NCBI RefSeq assembly: GCF_004102045.2
Contig: NZ_CP029684.2
Location: forward strand, 992,001 to 1,056,000
Source of the DNA: Oenococcus sicerae
GTDB lineage: Bacteria > Bacillota > Bacilli > Lactobacillales > Lactobacillaceae
Direction: 5' to 3'
DNA: 64,000 nucleotides
This document shows positions 36,620-44,916 of this stretch, piece after piece. The notes beneath the pieces are model-generated. The model ran no database searches. It was not told the origin of the DNA and saw nothing but the letters and a program-made list of their open reading frames with translations. The stretch's first letter is position 1; each line of letters begins with the position of its first letter. Both the position numbers and the translations under genes were made by a program.

Positions 36620-37066
36620 ATGGCTAATTATATAAAAGATATTCGTGCGAAAGTTGGACACATGCCTCTGATCATGGTTGGTGTCGGTGCGGCTTATATT
36701 AAAGATAAAAAAGTGTTGCTGCAGGAACGTGCTGATACTGGCGGCTGGGGATTACCAGGCGGTTATATGGAGTACGGCGAGACGATCGAGGAAACTTTAA
36801 AACGTGAATTCAAAGAGGATGCTGGTCTAGAAATTGTTTCATATAAATTTTTAAAAAACTTTGATCAAGAATTTTTTACCTATCCGAATGGTGATCAGAC
36901 GCAGGTGCTAACGCCTTTTTATTTAGTCACGCAAGTGAAGGACGGCCCAGCAGATTACGACCAAGCGGAAACAACAGCGATTGATTTTTTTGATTTTGAC
37001 CAATTACCGGATATTCACTTTGAATCTCATCGCCGTATTCTAAATTACGTGAAAACATTGGTCTGA
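36620..37066 (+). CDS. Nudix hydrolase (paralogue 1), probably leaderless
   Basis: 148-residue Nudix hydrolase. The Nudix box is GGYMEYGETIEETLKREFKEDAGLEI in full form (quoted here as GGYMEYGETIEE and REFKEDAGL); the usual EE before the glycine reads ED. The start is placed at ATG 36620, because the paralogue at 40579 aligns from there (ANYIKDIRAKVGH with GNYISKIRAKIGH). TATAAT at 36608-36613 ends seven bases before this ATG and there is no Shine-Dalgarno, implying a leaderless mRNA. Likely cleaves a nucleoside diphosphate derivative; substrate unknown. Confidence 0.88.
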   Translation: MANYIKDIRAKVGHMPLIMVGVGAAYIKDKKVLLQERADTGGWGLPGGYMEYGETIEETLKREFKEDAGLEIVSYKFLKNFDQEFFTYPNGDQTQVLTPFYLVTQVKDGPADYDQAETTAIDFFDFDQLPDIHFESHRRILNYVKTLV

Positions 37067-38185
37067 TCAGTCAGCAGCTAATTTTGCATGCAGATTCTCA
37101 GTGAGAAACTGCCACAAGGGCGGCGTAATGCGAAGCTGTTTCAAATCATTCGCACTCATCGAATAACGAATATTCGACTCTTGGCCTGCTTGAACCTTTT
37201 CGATCCATTGCGGTTCACGCAGATACTCGTGTCCTAAAGCAGCAAAATCGAATCCCTGCTCGATGACTTTTTCAGCTTGTTGCGGCCGTGCAATATTGCC
37301 AACAACGATTAGCGGCAAAGCGCCATCAAGACGCGTTTTGATTTGTTCGATGACCGGTGTTTTGTCTGCGGGATCATTTTTGGATGTCTGCCAAACATCA
37401 GCTGTCGAGATGTGCAGGTAGTCAATCGGCTGTGTTTTCAAAACATCAATGAAAGCTAATGTATCAGATAAACGAATACCAGGGTTTTCAATTTCTTCCG
37501 GAGAAATTCGATATCCAACTAAAAATGGCCGATCTGCATATTGTTCCACGATGCGGTGCACGTGATTGATAACGGCCAGTGGGAACTTCATTCGCTTTGT
37601 TAGACTACCGCCCCAATCATCCAGACGACGATTGGAGTGTGGGGAAAAGAATTGCTGCAGCAGATAAGTGTTAGCACCATGCAGCTCGATACCATCGAAA
37701 CCGACTTGGATGGCACGCCGAGCTGCCTCGCCGAAATCAGAAATAATTTGCTGAATATCATCGTCCGTCAGACTCATTGGTATTTCGGCACCTGGCCGCA
37801 ATGAAGCAATAGCTGACGGGCTGACGGCCTTTTTGCCACGAAGAATTTTGGAATTGCTGATCCGTCCCGCATGATGGAGCTGCAAAATTGCTTTAGTGCC
37901 GTTGATGGAGATCGTATGTGCCAGTCGGCTTAAACCTGGTAATTTATTATCGTTTGCACAGCTTAATTGACCTTCAAACCCCTTGCCGCCATCACTCACA
38001 TTGCTAGCCGGCGTGATGAAAAGACCAACGCCGCCTGTTCGTAAAGCGAAATAATCCAACTCATCTTGTGTGACGCTGCCATCTTCAAAACTAGAGCACT
38101 CAGTTATTGGTGGTATGACGATCCTGTTTTTAATTGTGATGCCGTTTTTAAATTTAAAGGGTTGCAAAAATTGATAGTTAGCCAT
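37067..38185 (-). CDS. NADH:flavin oxidoreductase, Old Yellow Enzyme family
   Basis: 372-residue FMN-dependent reductase of activated alkenes and related electrophiles. TIM-barrel landmarks: NRIVIPPITECSS at the start, LQLHHAGRIS, FDGIELHGANTYLLQQFFSPHSNRR (in parts: GIELHGANTYLLQQF) and VGNIARPQQAEKVI for phosphate binding. AGGAG precedes the ATG. It is convergent with the Nudix gene with zero spacing between stops. Role probably detoxification or redox balancing; the physiological substrate is unknown. Confidence 0.92.
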   Translation of the reverse strand: MANYQFLQPFKFKNGITIKNRIVIPPITECSSFEDGSVTQDELDYFALRTGGVGLFITPASNVSDGGKGFEGQLSCANDNKLPGLSRLAHTISINGTKAILQLHHAGRISNSKILRGKKAVSPSAIASLRPGAEIPMSLTDDDIQQIISDFGEAARRAIQVGFDGIELHGANTYLLQQFFSPHSNRRLDDWGGSLTKRMKFPLAVINHVHRIVEQYADRPFLVGYRISPEEIENPGIRLSDTLAFIDVLKTQPIDYLHISTADVWQTSKNDPADKTPVIEQIKTRLDGALPLIVVGNIARPQQAEKVIEQGFDFAALGHEYLREPQWIEKVQAGQESNIRYSMSANDLKQLRITPPLWQFLTENLHAKLAAD

Positions 38186-38259
38186 GATATTCTCCTCGAT
38201 TACTGATAATGATACCCCTTACATAAAGTCTTATTGTGAGTTTTATCGAGTCATTTTGT

Positions 38260-38265
38260 TATAAT
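38260..38265 (+). promoter_or_regulatory. Extended -10 promoter of the ABC-F leader transcript
   Basis: TG-T-TATAAT (hexamer 38260-38265), start expected near 38272, about 110 bases before the ABC-F ATG. Confidence 0.65.
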
Positions 38266-38284
38266 TTTGAGTGAGGTAAATCCA

Positions 38285-38323
38285 GTGAAGAAAGCATTGA
38301 TTTTAAATGAATTAAAAAATTAA
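38285..38323 (+). CDS. Leader peptide of the ABC-F attenuator
   Basis: A 12-codon frame, GTG start, reading (M)KKALILNELKN then TAA. GAGG lies seven bases upstream of the GTG. Too short for ordinary gene prediction. Its coding sequence contains the 5' arm of the antiterminator and its stop lies in the overlap with the terminator arm, so ribosome position on it could select the structure. Many ABC-F resistance genes are induced in exactly this way by ribosome-stalling antibiotics. Confidence 0.65.
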   Translation: MKKALILNELKN

Positions 38324-38364
38324 AATCGGTGTTTTTTTATATTTTGTAAAGGCCGCCGATTTTT
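38299..38364 (+). promoter_or_regulatory. Terminator/antiterminator attenuator before ABC-F gene
   Basis: Terminator: AAAATCGG (38322-38329) with CCGATTTT (38356-38363), then a T-run end. Competing stem: GATTTTAA (38299-38306) with TTAAAATC (38320-38327), a perfect 8-bp pair that uses the same 5' arm bases. The two structures are mutually exclusive. Confidence 0.75.
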
Positions 38365-38380
38365 AGAAAAGGTGGTTTTT

Positions 38381-39727
38381 ATGTATTTAACGATTAAAAA
38401 TTTGACGAAGTATCTCGACTCGCAACTGCTATTTAATATTGATTATTTGACTGTCGACCATGTTGCTCAAATTGGCATTATTGGCGATAATGGCCAAGGG
38501 AAGACAACCCTTTTAAATATTTTGGCACAAAAAGATCGCGCTTTTTCTGGCTATTTGCAAGTCAAAGGTCGAAGCACTTTTGTCCGTCAATTAAATGACT
38601 TTAATGATTTGTCCGGCGGTCAGAAAACGCGTGCCTTGCTCGAAGAGGCTTTCATTCAACGACCAGAACTTCTGCTCTTAGATGAGCCGACAACGCACTT
38701 AGATGAGCAAAATGTGAATTGGCTCTTGCAGCGACTGGGACGTTTTTCCGGCATCGTGATCGCCGTTTCTCACGATAGGTATTTCTTGGATCATTTTGCT
38801 GAAACGATTTGGTCCTTTAGCGATCATCGAGTTAAGGAATTCAAAGGCAGTCTGGATCATTTTGAGCGCGGTTTAACAAGCCGGCGATCTCACGAACAAA
38901 AAGCTTATCAAGCGGCAGGCAAACATCGCCAAAAACTAGAAAAGACAGCTCAAATCACGAAAGAACATGCCGATAAATTATCGAAAAGCAGTGTTCGCAA
39001 TCCTGTGATCGCAAAGAAAGCAAGAGCCTTGTATCAATTAGTGAAAAATAATCAGCGGCAGATCGAAAATTTGGAAAGTGTGAAGAAGGTTTTTCATAAA
39101 AAAGCACTGAAATTACAAAATCCGATTGACCTCCCCCAAGGGAAAAAGCTCATGAAAGTTTTGAATTTGCCAGTTAAACGCAATTCGCAAACATTGATTG
39201 ATGATCTGACTTTTGGCATCGCAACTGCTGATAAGCTGGCTTTAATAGGTGAAAATGGTTCCGGTAAGTCAACTGCGATCGAAAGAATTTTGGCTAGTTC
39301 GGCGCCGATGGTTACACGATCAGAAACTTTGAAGATCGGTTATTTTCATCAAGATCTAGGTCAATTAGACGATCATAAAACGCTGCTGCAAAATATTCTG
39401 GATGCTTCCTTAGAAAACGAACAGACTGCCCGTGATTTCCTCGGTGCGTTTGGTATGCGTCGTGACAAGGTTTTTCAAGCAACCGCCAGTTTGTCGGGTG
39501 GCGAAAAAGTAAAACTATCTTTGATTCAAGTACTGCTGTCTGGTGCTGATCTTTTGATTTTAGATGAACCGACCAATTTTCTTGATCTATCAGCTGTCGC
39601 AGCTTTGGAGCAGTTTTTGATTGATTATAGCGGTGGACTGCTGCTTGTTTCCCATGATTTAGCATTAGTAGAAGCAGTTTGCAATAAGATTTTAAAAATT
39701 GAAAAGCAACGTATAATTGAAATATGA
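38381..39727 (+). CDS. ABC-F family ribosomal protection/translation factor ATPase
   Basis: 448-residue protein with two ABC domains and no membrane segments. Domain 1: Walker A GDNGQGKTT, signature LSGGQKTRALLEE, Walker B LLLLDEPTTHLD. A basic helical linker follows (about residues 165-245), shorter than in long-interdomain members. Domain 2: GENGSGKST, LSGGEKVKLSLIQ, LLILDEPTNFLD. It resembles the Lsa/Msr/Vml antibiotic-protection type more than EttA housekeeping types, and its leader-peptide attenuator supports drug-induced expression. Its stop overlaps the aldo/keto reductase start by four bases. Confidence 0.9.
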   Translation: MYLTIKNLTKYLDSQLLFNIDYLTVDHVAQIGIIGDNGQGKTTLLNILAQKDRAFSGYLQVKGRSTFVRQLNDFNDLSGGQKTRALLEEAFIQRPELLLLDEPTTHLDEQNVNWLLQRLGRFSGIVIAVSHDRYFLDHFAETIWSFSDHRVKEFKGSLDHFERGLTSRRSHEQKAYQAAGKHRQKLEKTAQITKEHADKLSKSSVRNPVIAKKARALYQLVKNNQRQIENLESVKKVFHKKALKLQNPIDLPQGKKLMKVLNLPVKRNSQTLIDDLTFGIATADKLALIGENGSGKSTAIERILASSAPMVTRSETLKIGYFHQDLGQLDDHKTLLQNILDASLENEQTARDFLGAFGMRRDKVFQATASLSGGEKVKLSLIQVLLSGADLLILDEPTNFLDLSAVAALEQFLIDYSGGLLLVSHDLALVEAVCNKILKIEKQRIIEI

Positions 39728-40575
39728 GTATTTTAGATGAAACATTTGAATTGAACAATCAAACAAAAATACCGAAACTAGCTTTTGGTACTTGGCGTTT
39801 AAAAGATGGCGACGAGGCTTATAACGCTGTCGCTTCCGCTTTGAAAATCGGCTATCGACACGTTGACACGGCTTTTCATTATTTCAATGAGAAATCAGTT
39901 GGCCAAGCAATCAAGGATTCGGGCTTAAAACGCGATCAAGTCTTTTTGACAACGAAATTGCCGGCTGAAATTAAAAATCATGATGATATTCTGAAAAATT
40001 TCCAAGAATCGCTGGATAATCTGCAGACAGATTATGTTGATCTTTACTTAATTCATGCGCCATGGCCGTGGAGCGATATTAATTTGGATTATCGATATGA
40101 TGGTGCTAATCAAGAGGCTTGGCGGACGATGGAAGAAATTTATCAGTCTGGCCGTGCTAAAGCGATCGGTGTTTCGAATTTCGATGTCCATGATTTAAAA
40201 AACTTGGAAAAGATTTGGTCGGTCAAACCGGCTGTTAACCAAATTGAATTTTATGTTGGCTGGACACAGCCAAAAATTGTTTCTTACAGCAAGTTACTTG
40301 GCATCCAGCTTGAGGCATATTCACCACTAGCGACTGGTGGTTTGGCTACTCAAGCTGAAATTCAAAATATCGCGGAAAAATATCGCGTATCTGTGCCGCA
40401 AACCGCTTTGAAATACGTACTCCAAAAAGGTATTCTGCCTTTGCCGCGCGCAACAAAAGCTGAACACGCTAAATCGAATGCCGATCTTAATTTTGAAATT
40501 TCTGCTGATGACATGACTATTTTGGATCATATTCCTGACACTGGGCAGGCACGTCATAACGTGACGATGGGCTGA
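39724..40575 (+). CDS. Aldo/keto reductase
   Basis: 283-residue NADPH-dependent (beta/alpha)8 reductase of the 2,5-diketo-gluconate reductase/YtbE type. Catalytic residues are visible: Asp and Tyr in HVDTAFHYFNEKSVG, Lys in LTTKLP and His in LIHAPWP; cofactor segments are QIEFYVGW and PLPRATKAEH. It begins four bases inside the ABC-F gene and is followed after three bases by a Nudix gene, so the three are probably one unit. Substrates are likely small aldehydes or ketones. Confidence 0.93.
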   Translation: MSILDETFELNNQTKIPKLAFGTWRLKDGDEAYNAVASALKIGYRHVDTAFHYFNEKSVGQAIKDSGLKRDQVFLTTKLPAEIKNHDDILKNFQESLDNLQTDYVDLYLIHAPWPWSDINLDYRYDGANQEAWRTMEEIYQSGRAKAIGVSNFDVHDLKNLEKIWSVKPAVNQIEFYVGWTQPKIVSYSKLLGIQLEAYSPLATGGLATQAEIQNIAEKYRVSVPQTALKYVLQKGILPLPRATKAEHAKSNADLNFEISADDMTILDHIPDTGQARHNVTMG

Positions 40576-40578
40576 TCA

Positions 40579-41082
40579 ATGGCTGAAGGGAATTACATCA
40601 GTAAAATTCGTGCCAAAATCGGTCATGATCCTTTGGTTATGGTTAATACATTTGCACTTCTTTGGAATGAGAAACATGATGCCATTTTCTTAGAACGGCG
40701 CGCTGATATATCGAATGGCTGGGGCTTTCCTGGCGGTTTTGTTGAGTATGGCGAATCACCCATGGCCGCGATCGTGCGTGAATTTAAAGAAGAGACAAAC
40801 TTGGATGTTCGCGTTAAAAAGCTGTTTGAAATGATTTCGACTGTTAATCCGCATAATTCTTGGGGGGATGCGCAGGAAAATTTAAGTCTGGGCTTTGAAG
40901 TCGAATTACTGGGTGGTCAATTAAAAGTCGATCAAGTGGAGACTTTAGATGCTAAATTTGTGTCGGTTGATCCGGAACCGAAGATGTTTGTGCCGCCCGC
41001 TCAGGAAAACATGCATCGTATTTTAACTTGGCAGGATCGGCCAATTCCTTGGCTGATCGATAACCAGCAAAAAAGATCTTAG
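40579..41082 (+). CDS. Nudix hydrolase (paralogue 2)
   Basis: 167 residues, clearly related to the gene at 36620 (same KIRAKIGHDPLVMV opening). Nudix box GGFVEYGESPMAAIVREFKE followed by ETNL, where the usual glycine is Asn. It lies three bases after the aldo/keto reductase. This one has a longer C-terminus (RILTWQDRPIPWLIDNQQ). Substrate unknown. Confidence 0.9.
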   Translation: MAEGNYISKIRAKIGHDPLVMVNTFALLWNEKHDAIFLERRADISNGWGFPGGFVEYGESPMAAIVREFKEETNLDVRVKKLFEMISTVNPHNSWGDAQENLSLGFEVELLGGQLKVDQVETLDAKFVSVDPEPKMFVPPAQENMHRILTWQDRPIPWLIDNQQKRS

Positions 41083-41936
41083 TTGTGAGACTGAGATCTT
41101 TTCTTTTTGGCAAGCAGCCAAATAAGGATGTAAAAAATAATAAGCAGTGCAACTGTTGCAATGGCCAAGGTGATTCTGCCTGTAGAATGTTCGCTCATCA
41201 GGAACTGACCAATTGTTGGGAATCTTGTTGAAATCCCTAAGACTGCGTATCCAATAATGACAATCACCAATGGCAACCATATTTTTCGGTCCTGCTTTTT
41301 TTCTCGAAGATAGAGAATGATTCCGATACTGGTTAAAACACTAATAACTGCGATTCCTATTGGACCTTCCAGCCTGATCTTAAAGGATGTCTTTGTGAAT
41401 AATAAGATTAAAAATCCTGGCGCTGCGGCTACTGAAAATGCCAGGGACTGTGCTACTCTTTTAAAAATTATTTTCTTACGAGATATTTTCTTTTGGCTGT
41501 AAATACCTTTTCCAATTATCCAAACTAACAAGCTGATCAAGCACAGAAAATACGTAGCTGATAAGAGCATCGAACCTAAATCATATGAATGTCTGAGATC
41601 AATGGTAGTTGGAAAAAACGCGCAGTAGATAAAAGCTAAAACTGATATGAGATACCATTTGAATGTTTCAAAATAGTTATTGGGCAGTGACTCGATTAAA
41701 GCATTGGCATTTTCTTTAGGACTTTTGCCGAAATATTCTTCAGCTGAAATACCTCTGGATTGTGCATCAATGATATCCTGCAAAATCTCTAGCAAAACGC
41801 TTTCTGTTTGATAACTGTCTTTTGCTAAAGGCTTTAATCGCACATACAGCAGCAAGTCGCTATAATATGCTTCATTTTCTTCATTCAATTTACTTCGACG
41901 ATGATTGTTTTTTTCGATTAGTTCCGCTGTTCTCAT
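41079..41936 (-). CDS. DUF1129-family membrane protein
   Basis: 285 residues. An N-terminal soluble helical part (about 1-95, with LLEILQDIIDAQSRGISAEEYFG typical of DUF1129, quoted as a part: AQSRGISAEEYFGKSP) precedes six or so membrane segments. Its start overlaps the padR stop by four bases, the usual arrangement in which a PadR-type repressor controls a membrane protein. Function unknown. Confidence 0.85.
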   Translation of the reverse strand: MRTAELIEKNNHRRSKLNEENEAYYSDLLLYVRLKPLAKDSYQTESVLLEILQDIIDAQSRGISAEEYFGKSPKENANALIESLPNNYFETFKWYLISVLAFIYCAFFPTTIDLRHSYDLGSMLLSATYFLCLISLLVWIIGKGIYSQKKISRKKIIFKRVAQSLAFSVAAAPGFLILLFTKTSFKIRLEGPIGIAVISVLTSIGIILYLREKKQDRKIWLPLVIVIIGYAVLGISTRFPTIGQFLMSEHSTGRITLAIATVALLIIFYILIWLLAKKKRSQSHN

Positions 41937-42271
41937 GATTTAGCTTCCACCTTTATTAATTGATTAACATTTTGTTGAAGATCTTGCCACTGCTCTAGAA
42001 AAATTTTTTTTTCACGCAGACCTTGTTCACTTGTATGATAATATTTGCGTTCAGGGCCATCTGCTGAGGGGTGCATGCTGCCAATAATTAAGTTCTTCTT
42101 CTCCATATTCAGCAGTAAGGGATAAATAGTTCCTTTTGGCGTGTTTTGAAAACCATATTTTGCCAATTCTTGGCTGATCATGTAACCATACATTTCTTGT
42201 TGACTCAGAAGCACGAGCAGGCAGCCTTGCAGAATACCTTTTAACATTTGCGATGATCTTTCTTGCACCAT
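41933..42271 (-). CDS. PadR-family transcriptional regulator
   Basis: 112-residue winged-HTH regulator (LKGILQGCLLVLLSQQEMYGY, then GTIYPLLLNMEKKNLI: PadR signature, each quoted in part). The ATG at 42271 is preceded by AAGGAG; the longer frame upstream is not needed. Translationally coupled to the DUF1129 gene. Repeated TTGCAATGC-N2-ACTAG words in its promoter are the probable operator, implying autoregulation. Confidence 0.9.
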   Translation of the reverse strand: MVQERSSQMLKGILQGCLLVLLSQQEMYGYMISQELAKYGFQNTPKGTIYPLLLNMEKKNLIIGSMHPSADGPERKYYHTSEQGLREKKIFLEQWQDLQQNVNQLIKVEAKS

Positions 42272-42281
42272 GGCAGCTCCT

Positions 42282-42345
42282 TTACTAGCTTGCAATGCTG
42301 ACTAGTAATATAACATGGCATCATCTATTTTGCAATGCATACTAG
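42282..42345. promoter_or_regulatory. Probable PadR operator repeats
   Basis: TTGCAATGC-N2-ACTAG occurs at 42290-42305 and again at 42330-42345, spaced exactly 40 bases, on one face of the helix. The first copy is flanked by a perfect inverted repeat TTACTAG (42282-42288) / CTAGTAA (42302-42308). Confidence 0.7.
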
Positions 42346-42400
42346 CTGGATCAAATGCGATATCTTATAATTTATGAATAGTTATTTTTTGGAGGGAAAC

Positions 42401-43219
42401 ATGGATCTTGGACTCATTTCAATTATTGTGCCAGTCTTTAATCGTTCGGAAACAATCGTCAAAACGGTTAACAGCCTGCTAAAACAAAGTTATCAAAATA
42501 TTGAAATTATCTTAGTAGATGACGCCTCGACCGATATTAGTTTTGGGATCAATCAATTATTCGTTCGAAGTGATCCACGTGTGAGAGCGCTGCGAAATAG
42601 TCAAAATATGGGTGTATCAGCGACGCGCAATCATGGTTTAAAAGTGGCTAAGGGCAATTGGATCGTTTTTGTTGATGCTGATGATTGGGTCGAAGCCGAC
42701 TACATTGAAAATTTTGTCAAAATGGCGCAAAAAAGTGAGGCCGAATTATTGATTTCTGGTCATTTGGGGGATCATAGTTTGGCTCGATTAGAATTGCCAT
42801 TTTCTAAAAAAATGATGACTAGTCGAGAAGTTATTGAAGATGTTATAGGCGAACTTGGACCGATCGGCGGCTATCCTTGGAACAAAATGTTCAAACGATC
42901 AATTATTCAACGCTACACAATTCATTTTCACGAGGAGATTTCTTTTTTAGAAGATGAACTTTTCACGATTGAGTATGCTCAGCACATCAACAAGGCTTAT
43001 TACGACAGCAAAGCTTATTATCATTATGAGATTCAGGAAGATAGTTTGAGCGTGAATGGTCTTTCTAAGATGCTGCCGGCTATCAAACAACGCGATGCAA
43101 TTTTATTGGCCGAGGGTATCGATCCTGATGATTATCGACATGATCCTATCTCTGTCAGCCGAAAAGATTGGGGAAGCTGGAAAGAGAATCTTAAAACGAA
43201 TGGTTCGGAAAGTTTCTAA
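42401..43219 (+). CDS. Family 2 glycosyltransferase
   Basis: 272-residue GT-A fold transferase. Nucleotide-sugar motifs: LVDDASTD near residue 40 and VFVDADDWV (the DXD site) near 90; WNKMFKRSII and EEISFLEDELF are typical of the acceptor half. GGAGGG precedes the ATG at 42401. No membrane segments, so it works at the cytoplasmic face. It is a lone gene, not in a polysaccharide cluster, so the acceptor is unknown. Confidence 0.88.
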   Translation: MDLGLISIIVPVFNRSETIVKTVNSLLKQSYQNIEIILVDDASTDISFGINQLFVRSDPRVRALRNSQNMGVSATRNHGLKVAKGNWIVFVDADDWVEADYIENFVKMAQKSEAELLISGHLGDHSLARLELPFSKKMMTSREVIEDVIGELGPIGGYPWNKMFKRSIIQRYTIHFHEEISFLEDELFTIEYAQHINKAYYDSKAYYHYEIQEDSLSVNGLSKMLPAIKQRDAILLAEGIDPDDYRHDPISVSRKDWGSWKENLKTNGSESF

Positions 43220-43306
43220 GACTGTTTTTCAACCAGAAGTTAGTACTATCTTAAATGTCTGATAAAAGCGATTTTAAAATTATTCATCGCGATAGAATGG
43301 TTTTAT

Positions 43307-43708
43307 ATGATCAAATTTGAGAGAATTTATGCAACAGAGAGCAAGGGATACCGTGTGTTAATTGATCGCTTATGGCCGCGCGGTATTAGTAAAGAAAAAG
43401 CAGCGATTGATTTGTGGGCTAAAGATATTGCACCATCGACTGAGCTGCGCCAAAAATTCCACGATCAGGAAATTGATGACATGGCTTTTCGAGCACTTTA
43501 TTTAACGGAACTAGCTAGCAACCCAGCTACTGCAGGGTTTTTGCAGACGCTCAAGGCGCATGTAGACAGCGTGCTGCTTTATTCAGCTAAAGATGATCAT
43601 GAAAATAATGCGAAGGTGTTAGCTGATTATTTGAAACGTCAGGGAATCGATTTTAAACAACAACAAGCTCAAGGAGCAAACGAAAATAACCAAAAAACAG
43701 AAGCCTAA
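43307..43708 (+). CDS. DUF488 (YeaO-like) protein
   Basis: 133 residues with the YeaO/DUF488 signature RVLIDRLWPRGISKEKA and DLWAKDIAPSTELRQKFH. Function of the family is not established. It ends five bases before the DNA glycosylase gene, and the tail is Gln/Asn rich. No start-site ambiguity was seen, although the ribosome site is weak. Confidence 0.88.
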   Translation: MIKFERIYATESKGYRVLIDRLWPRGISKEKAAIDLWAKDIAPSTELRQKFHDQEIDDMAFRALYLTELASNPATAGFLQTLKAHVDSVLLYSAKDDHENNAKVLADYLKRQGIDFKQQQAQGANENNQKTEA

Positions 43709-43712
43709 ATTT

Positions 43713-44213
43713 ATGCATGTCGTCCATCCTTGGCCGCCCTTATATGATAAAAATTCCAAAATTCTTTTATTAGGCAGTTTGCCATCGCCTAAATCCTTGG
43801 CTTTTGGCTTTTACTATGGCAGTCCGCAGAATATTTTTTGGCCGACCTTAGCCAAAATTTTGGCTGTTGAAGAACCGGAAAAGACCAAAGAAGCACGACT
43901 CGCATTTGCTTTAAAATATCATATTGCTATTTGGCAGACGTTGAAATCTGGTGATATTATCGGTGCTCAAGATGCAACGATCAAAAACCCAATTGCCAAC
44001 GATTTTTCTAGCATTTTGGCTCAGGCTCGCATTAAGACGATCTTTACTGAGGGGAAGAAATCAACAGAACTTTTTAATAAGCTGGTCGCACCAAATATTG
44101 GCCAAGAGGCGGTCTATCTGCCTTCGACCTCACCAGCGAATCGTGCTACTCAGGCAAAGGCTATTTTTATGGAACGCTGGTCTTTGGTTGGCAAAGCTTT
44201 ACAAGAAGTGTAG
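43713..44213 (+). CDS. DNA-deoxyinosine (hypoxanthine) glycosylase, UDG superfamily
   Basis: 166-residue member of the uracil-DNA-glycosylase superfamily of the TIGR04274 type. Motif A is GSLPSPKSLAFGFYYGSPQN and motif B LPSTSPANRA. Such enzymes remove hypoxanthine from deaminated adenine. It directly follows DUF488, and is the last gene before a promoter region with a cre site. Classification by motif only; Mug/TDG-like activity is the alternative. Confidence 0.85.
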   Translation: MHVVHPWPPLYDKNSKILLLGSLPSPKSLAFGFYYGSPQNIFWPTLAKILAVEEPEKTKEARLAFALKYHIAIWQTLKSGDIIGAQDATIKNPIANDFSSILAQARIKTIFTEGKKSTELFNKLVAPNIGQEAVYLPSTSPANRATQAKAIFMERWSLVGKALQEV

Positions 44214-44226
44214 TTAAGGATATTTG

Positions 44227-44257
44227 TGAAAGCGTTTCCAAAGTTTTGACATATAAT
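44227..44257 (+). promoter_or_regulatory. cre box and leaderless promoter of quinone reductase
   Basis: TGAAAGCGTTTCCA (44227-44240) is a full consensus cre. TATAAT follows at 44252-44257, eight bases before the ATG at 44265, so the transcript would start at or just before the start codon. The -35 region lies in the cre. Confidence 0.8.
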
Positions 44258-44264
44258 TGACAAT

Positions 44265-44834
44265 ATGAATATTTTATTAGTTAGCGCTTATCCCAATGCA
44301 AAAAGTTTTGATGCAGCTATTGTTAAAGATATTGCTGATAATGTGCCGGTTAAAAATAATTTGAAGATCCTTGATCTTTATGCTGACGATTTTCAGCCGG
44401 TACTCTATTTCGATAATGACCATCCGCGACGAGAACTTAAAAATGATCCTGAAATGGCCAAGTATCGTGATCTGTTCACTTGGGCCAAACAGATTATTTT
44501 TGTGTTTCCGATTTGGTGGGGTGGTATGCCGGCCATTCTAAAGGGCTTTGTGGATCGATTGATCGTGGCCGGCTTTGCTTATCGATATGTTGATGGGCAT
44601 CCGACCGGTTTATTGACAGGGCGCAATGCTTGGATCGTGACCACTTATGATTCTGATAATTATGCTGCTCACGGTGAAATTGATTATGGTTATGTATTGA
44701 AAAATCAAGTTCTTTTAATGAGTGGTATTCGAACCACTGCTTCTTTTCAGTTGGGCAATATGAAACACACGGAAGCCGACAAACGCGAATCTTTTCTGGA
44801 AAAGATTAAAAACGCGGCACAAACATTAGGCTGA
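44265..44834 (+). CDS. NAD(P)H-dependent quinone/FMN oxidoreductase (flavodoxin-2 fold)
   Basis: 189-residue flavoprotein of the NQO1/MdaB type, reducing quinones or similar acceptors with NAD(P)H. FMN loops: LLVSAYPNAKSFDAA at the start and FPIWWGGMPAILKGFVDRL near residue 83; LLTGRNAWIVTTYDS follows. There is no Shine-Dalgarno, and the -10 box ends eight bases before the ATG, so the mRNA appears leaderless. A consensus cre box between -35 and -10 implies carbon catabolite repression. Confidence 0.88.
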   Translation: MNILLVSAYPNAKSFDAAIVKDIADNVPVKNNLKILDLYADDFQPVLYFDNDHPRRELKNDPEMAKYRDLFTWAKQIIFVFPIWWGGMPAILKGFVDRLIVAGFAYRYVDGHPTGLLTGRNAWIVTTYDSDNYAAHGEIDYGYVLKNQVLLMSGIRTTASFQLGNMKHTEADKRESFLEKIKNAAQTLG

Positions 44835-44857
44835 TTTTTTTGATAAATACTTAAGTT

Positions 44858-44916
44858 TGTGATTTAAGTCCTTAAATTTCACAATGTTTTTTATTTCACA
44901 ATAATATGCTATATTG
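44858..44916 (+). promoter_or_regulatory. adhP promoter with Rex-like dyad
   Basis: Imperfect dyad TTGTGATTTAAG (44858-44869) / CTTAAATTTCACAA (44872-44885), then a further TTTCACAA (44895-44902) and extended -10 TGC-TATATT (44908-44916). TTGTGA/TTCACAA are the half-sites of redox repressor Rex, but the spacing is longer than the usual TTGTGAA-N4-TTCACAA. The predicted 5' UTR to the ATG at 45087 is about 160 nt. Confidence 0.55.

Noticed and set aside
39312-39758. 148-codon frame on the minus strand opposite the ABC-F second domain
   Set aside because: Shadow frame; no recognisable protein and no ribosome site.
42401-43262. Frameshift joining the glycosyltransferase to the overlapping frame at 43056-43262
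   Set aside because: The GT2 frame is complete at 272 residues with no conserved continuation.
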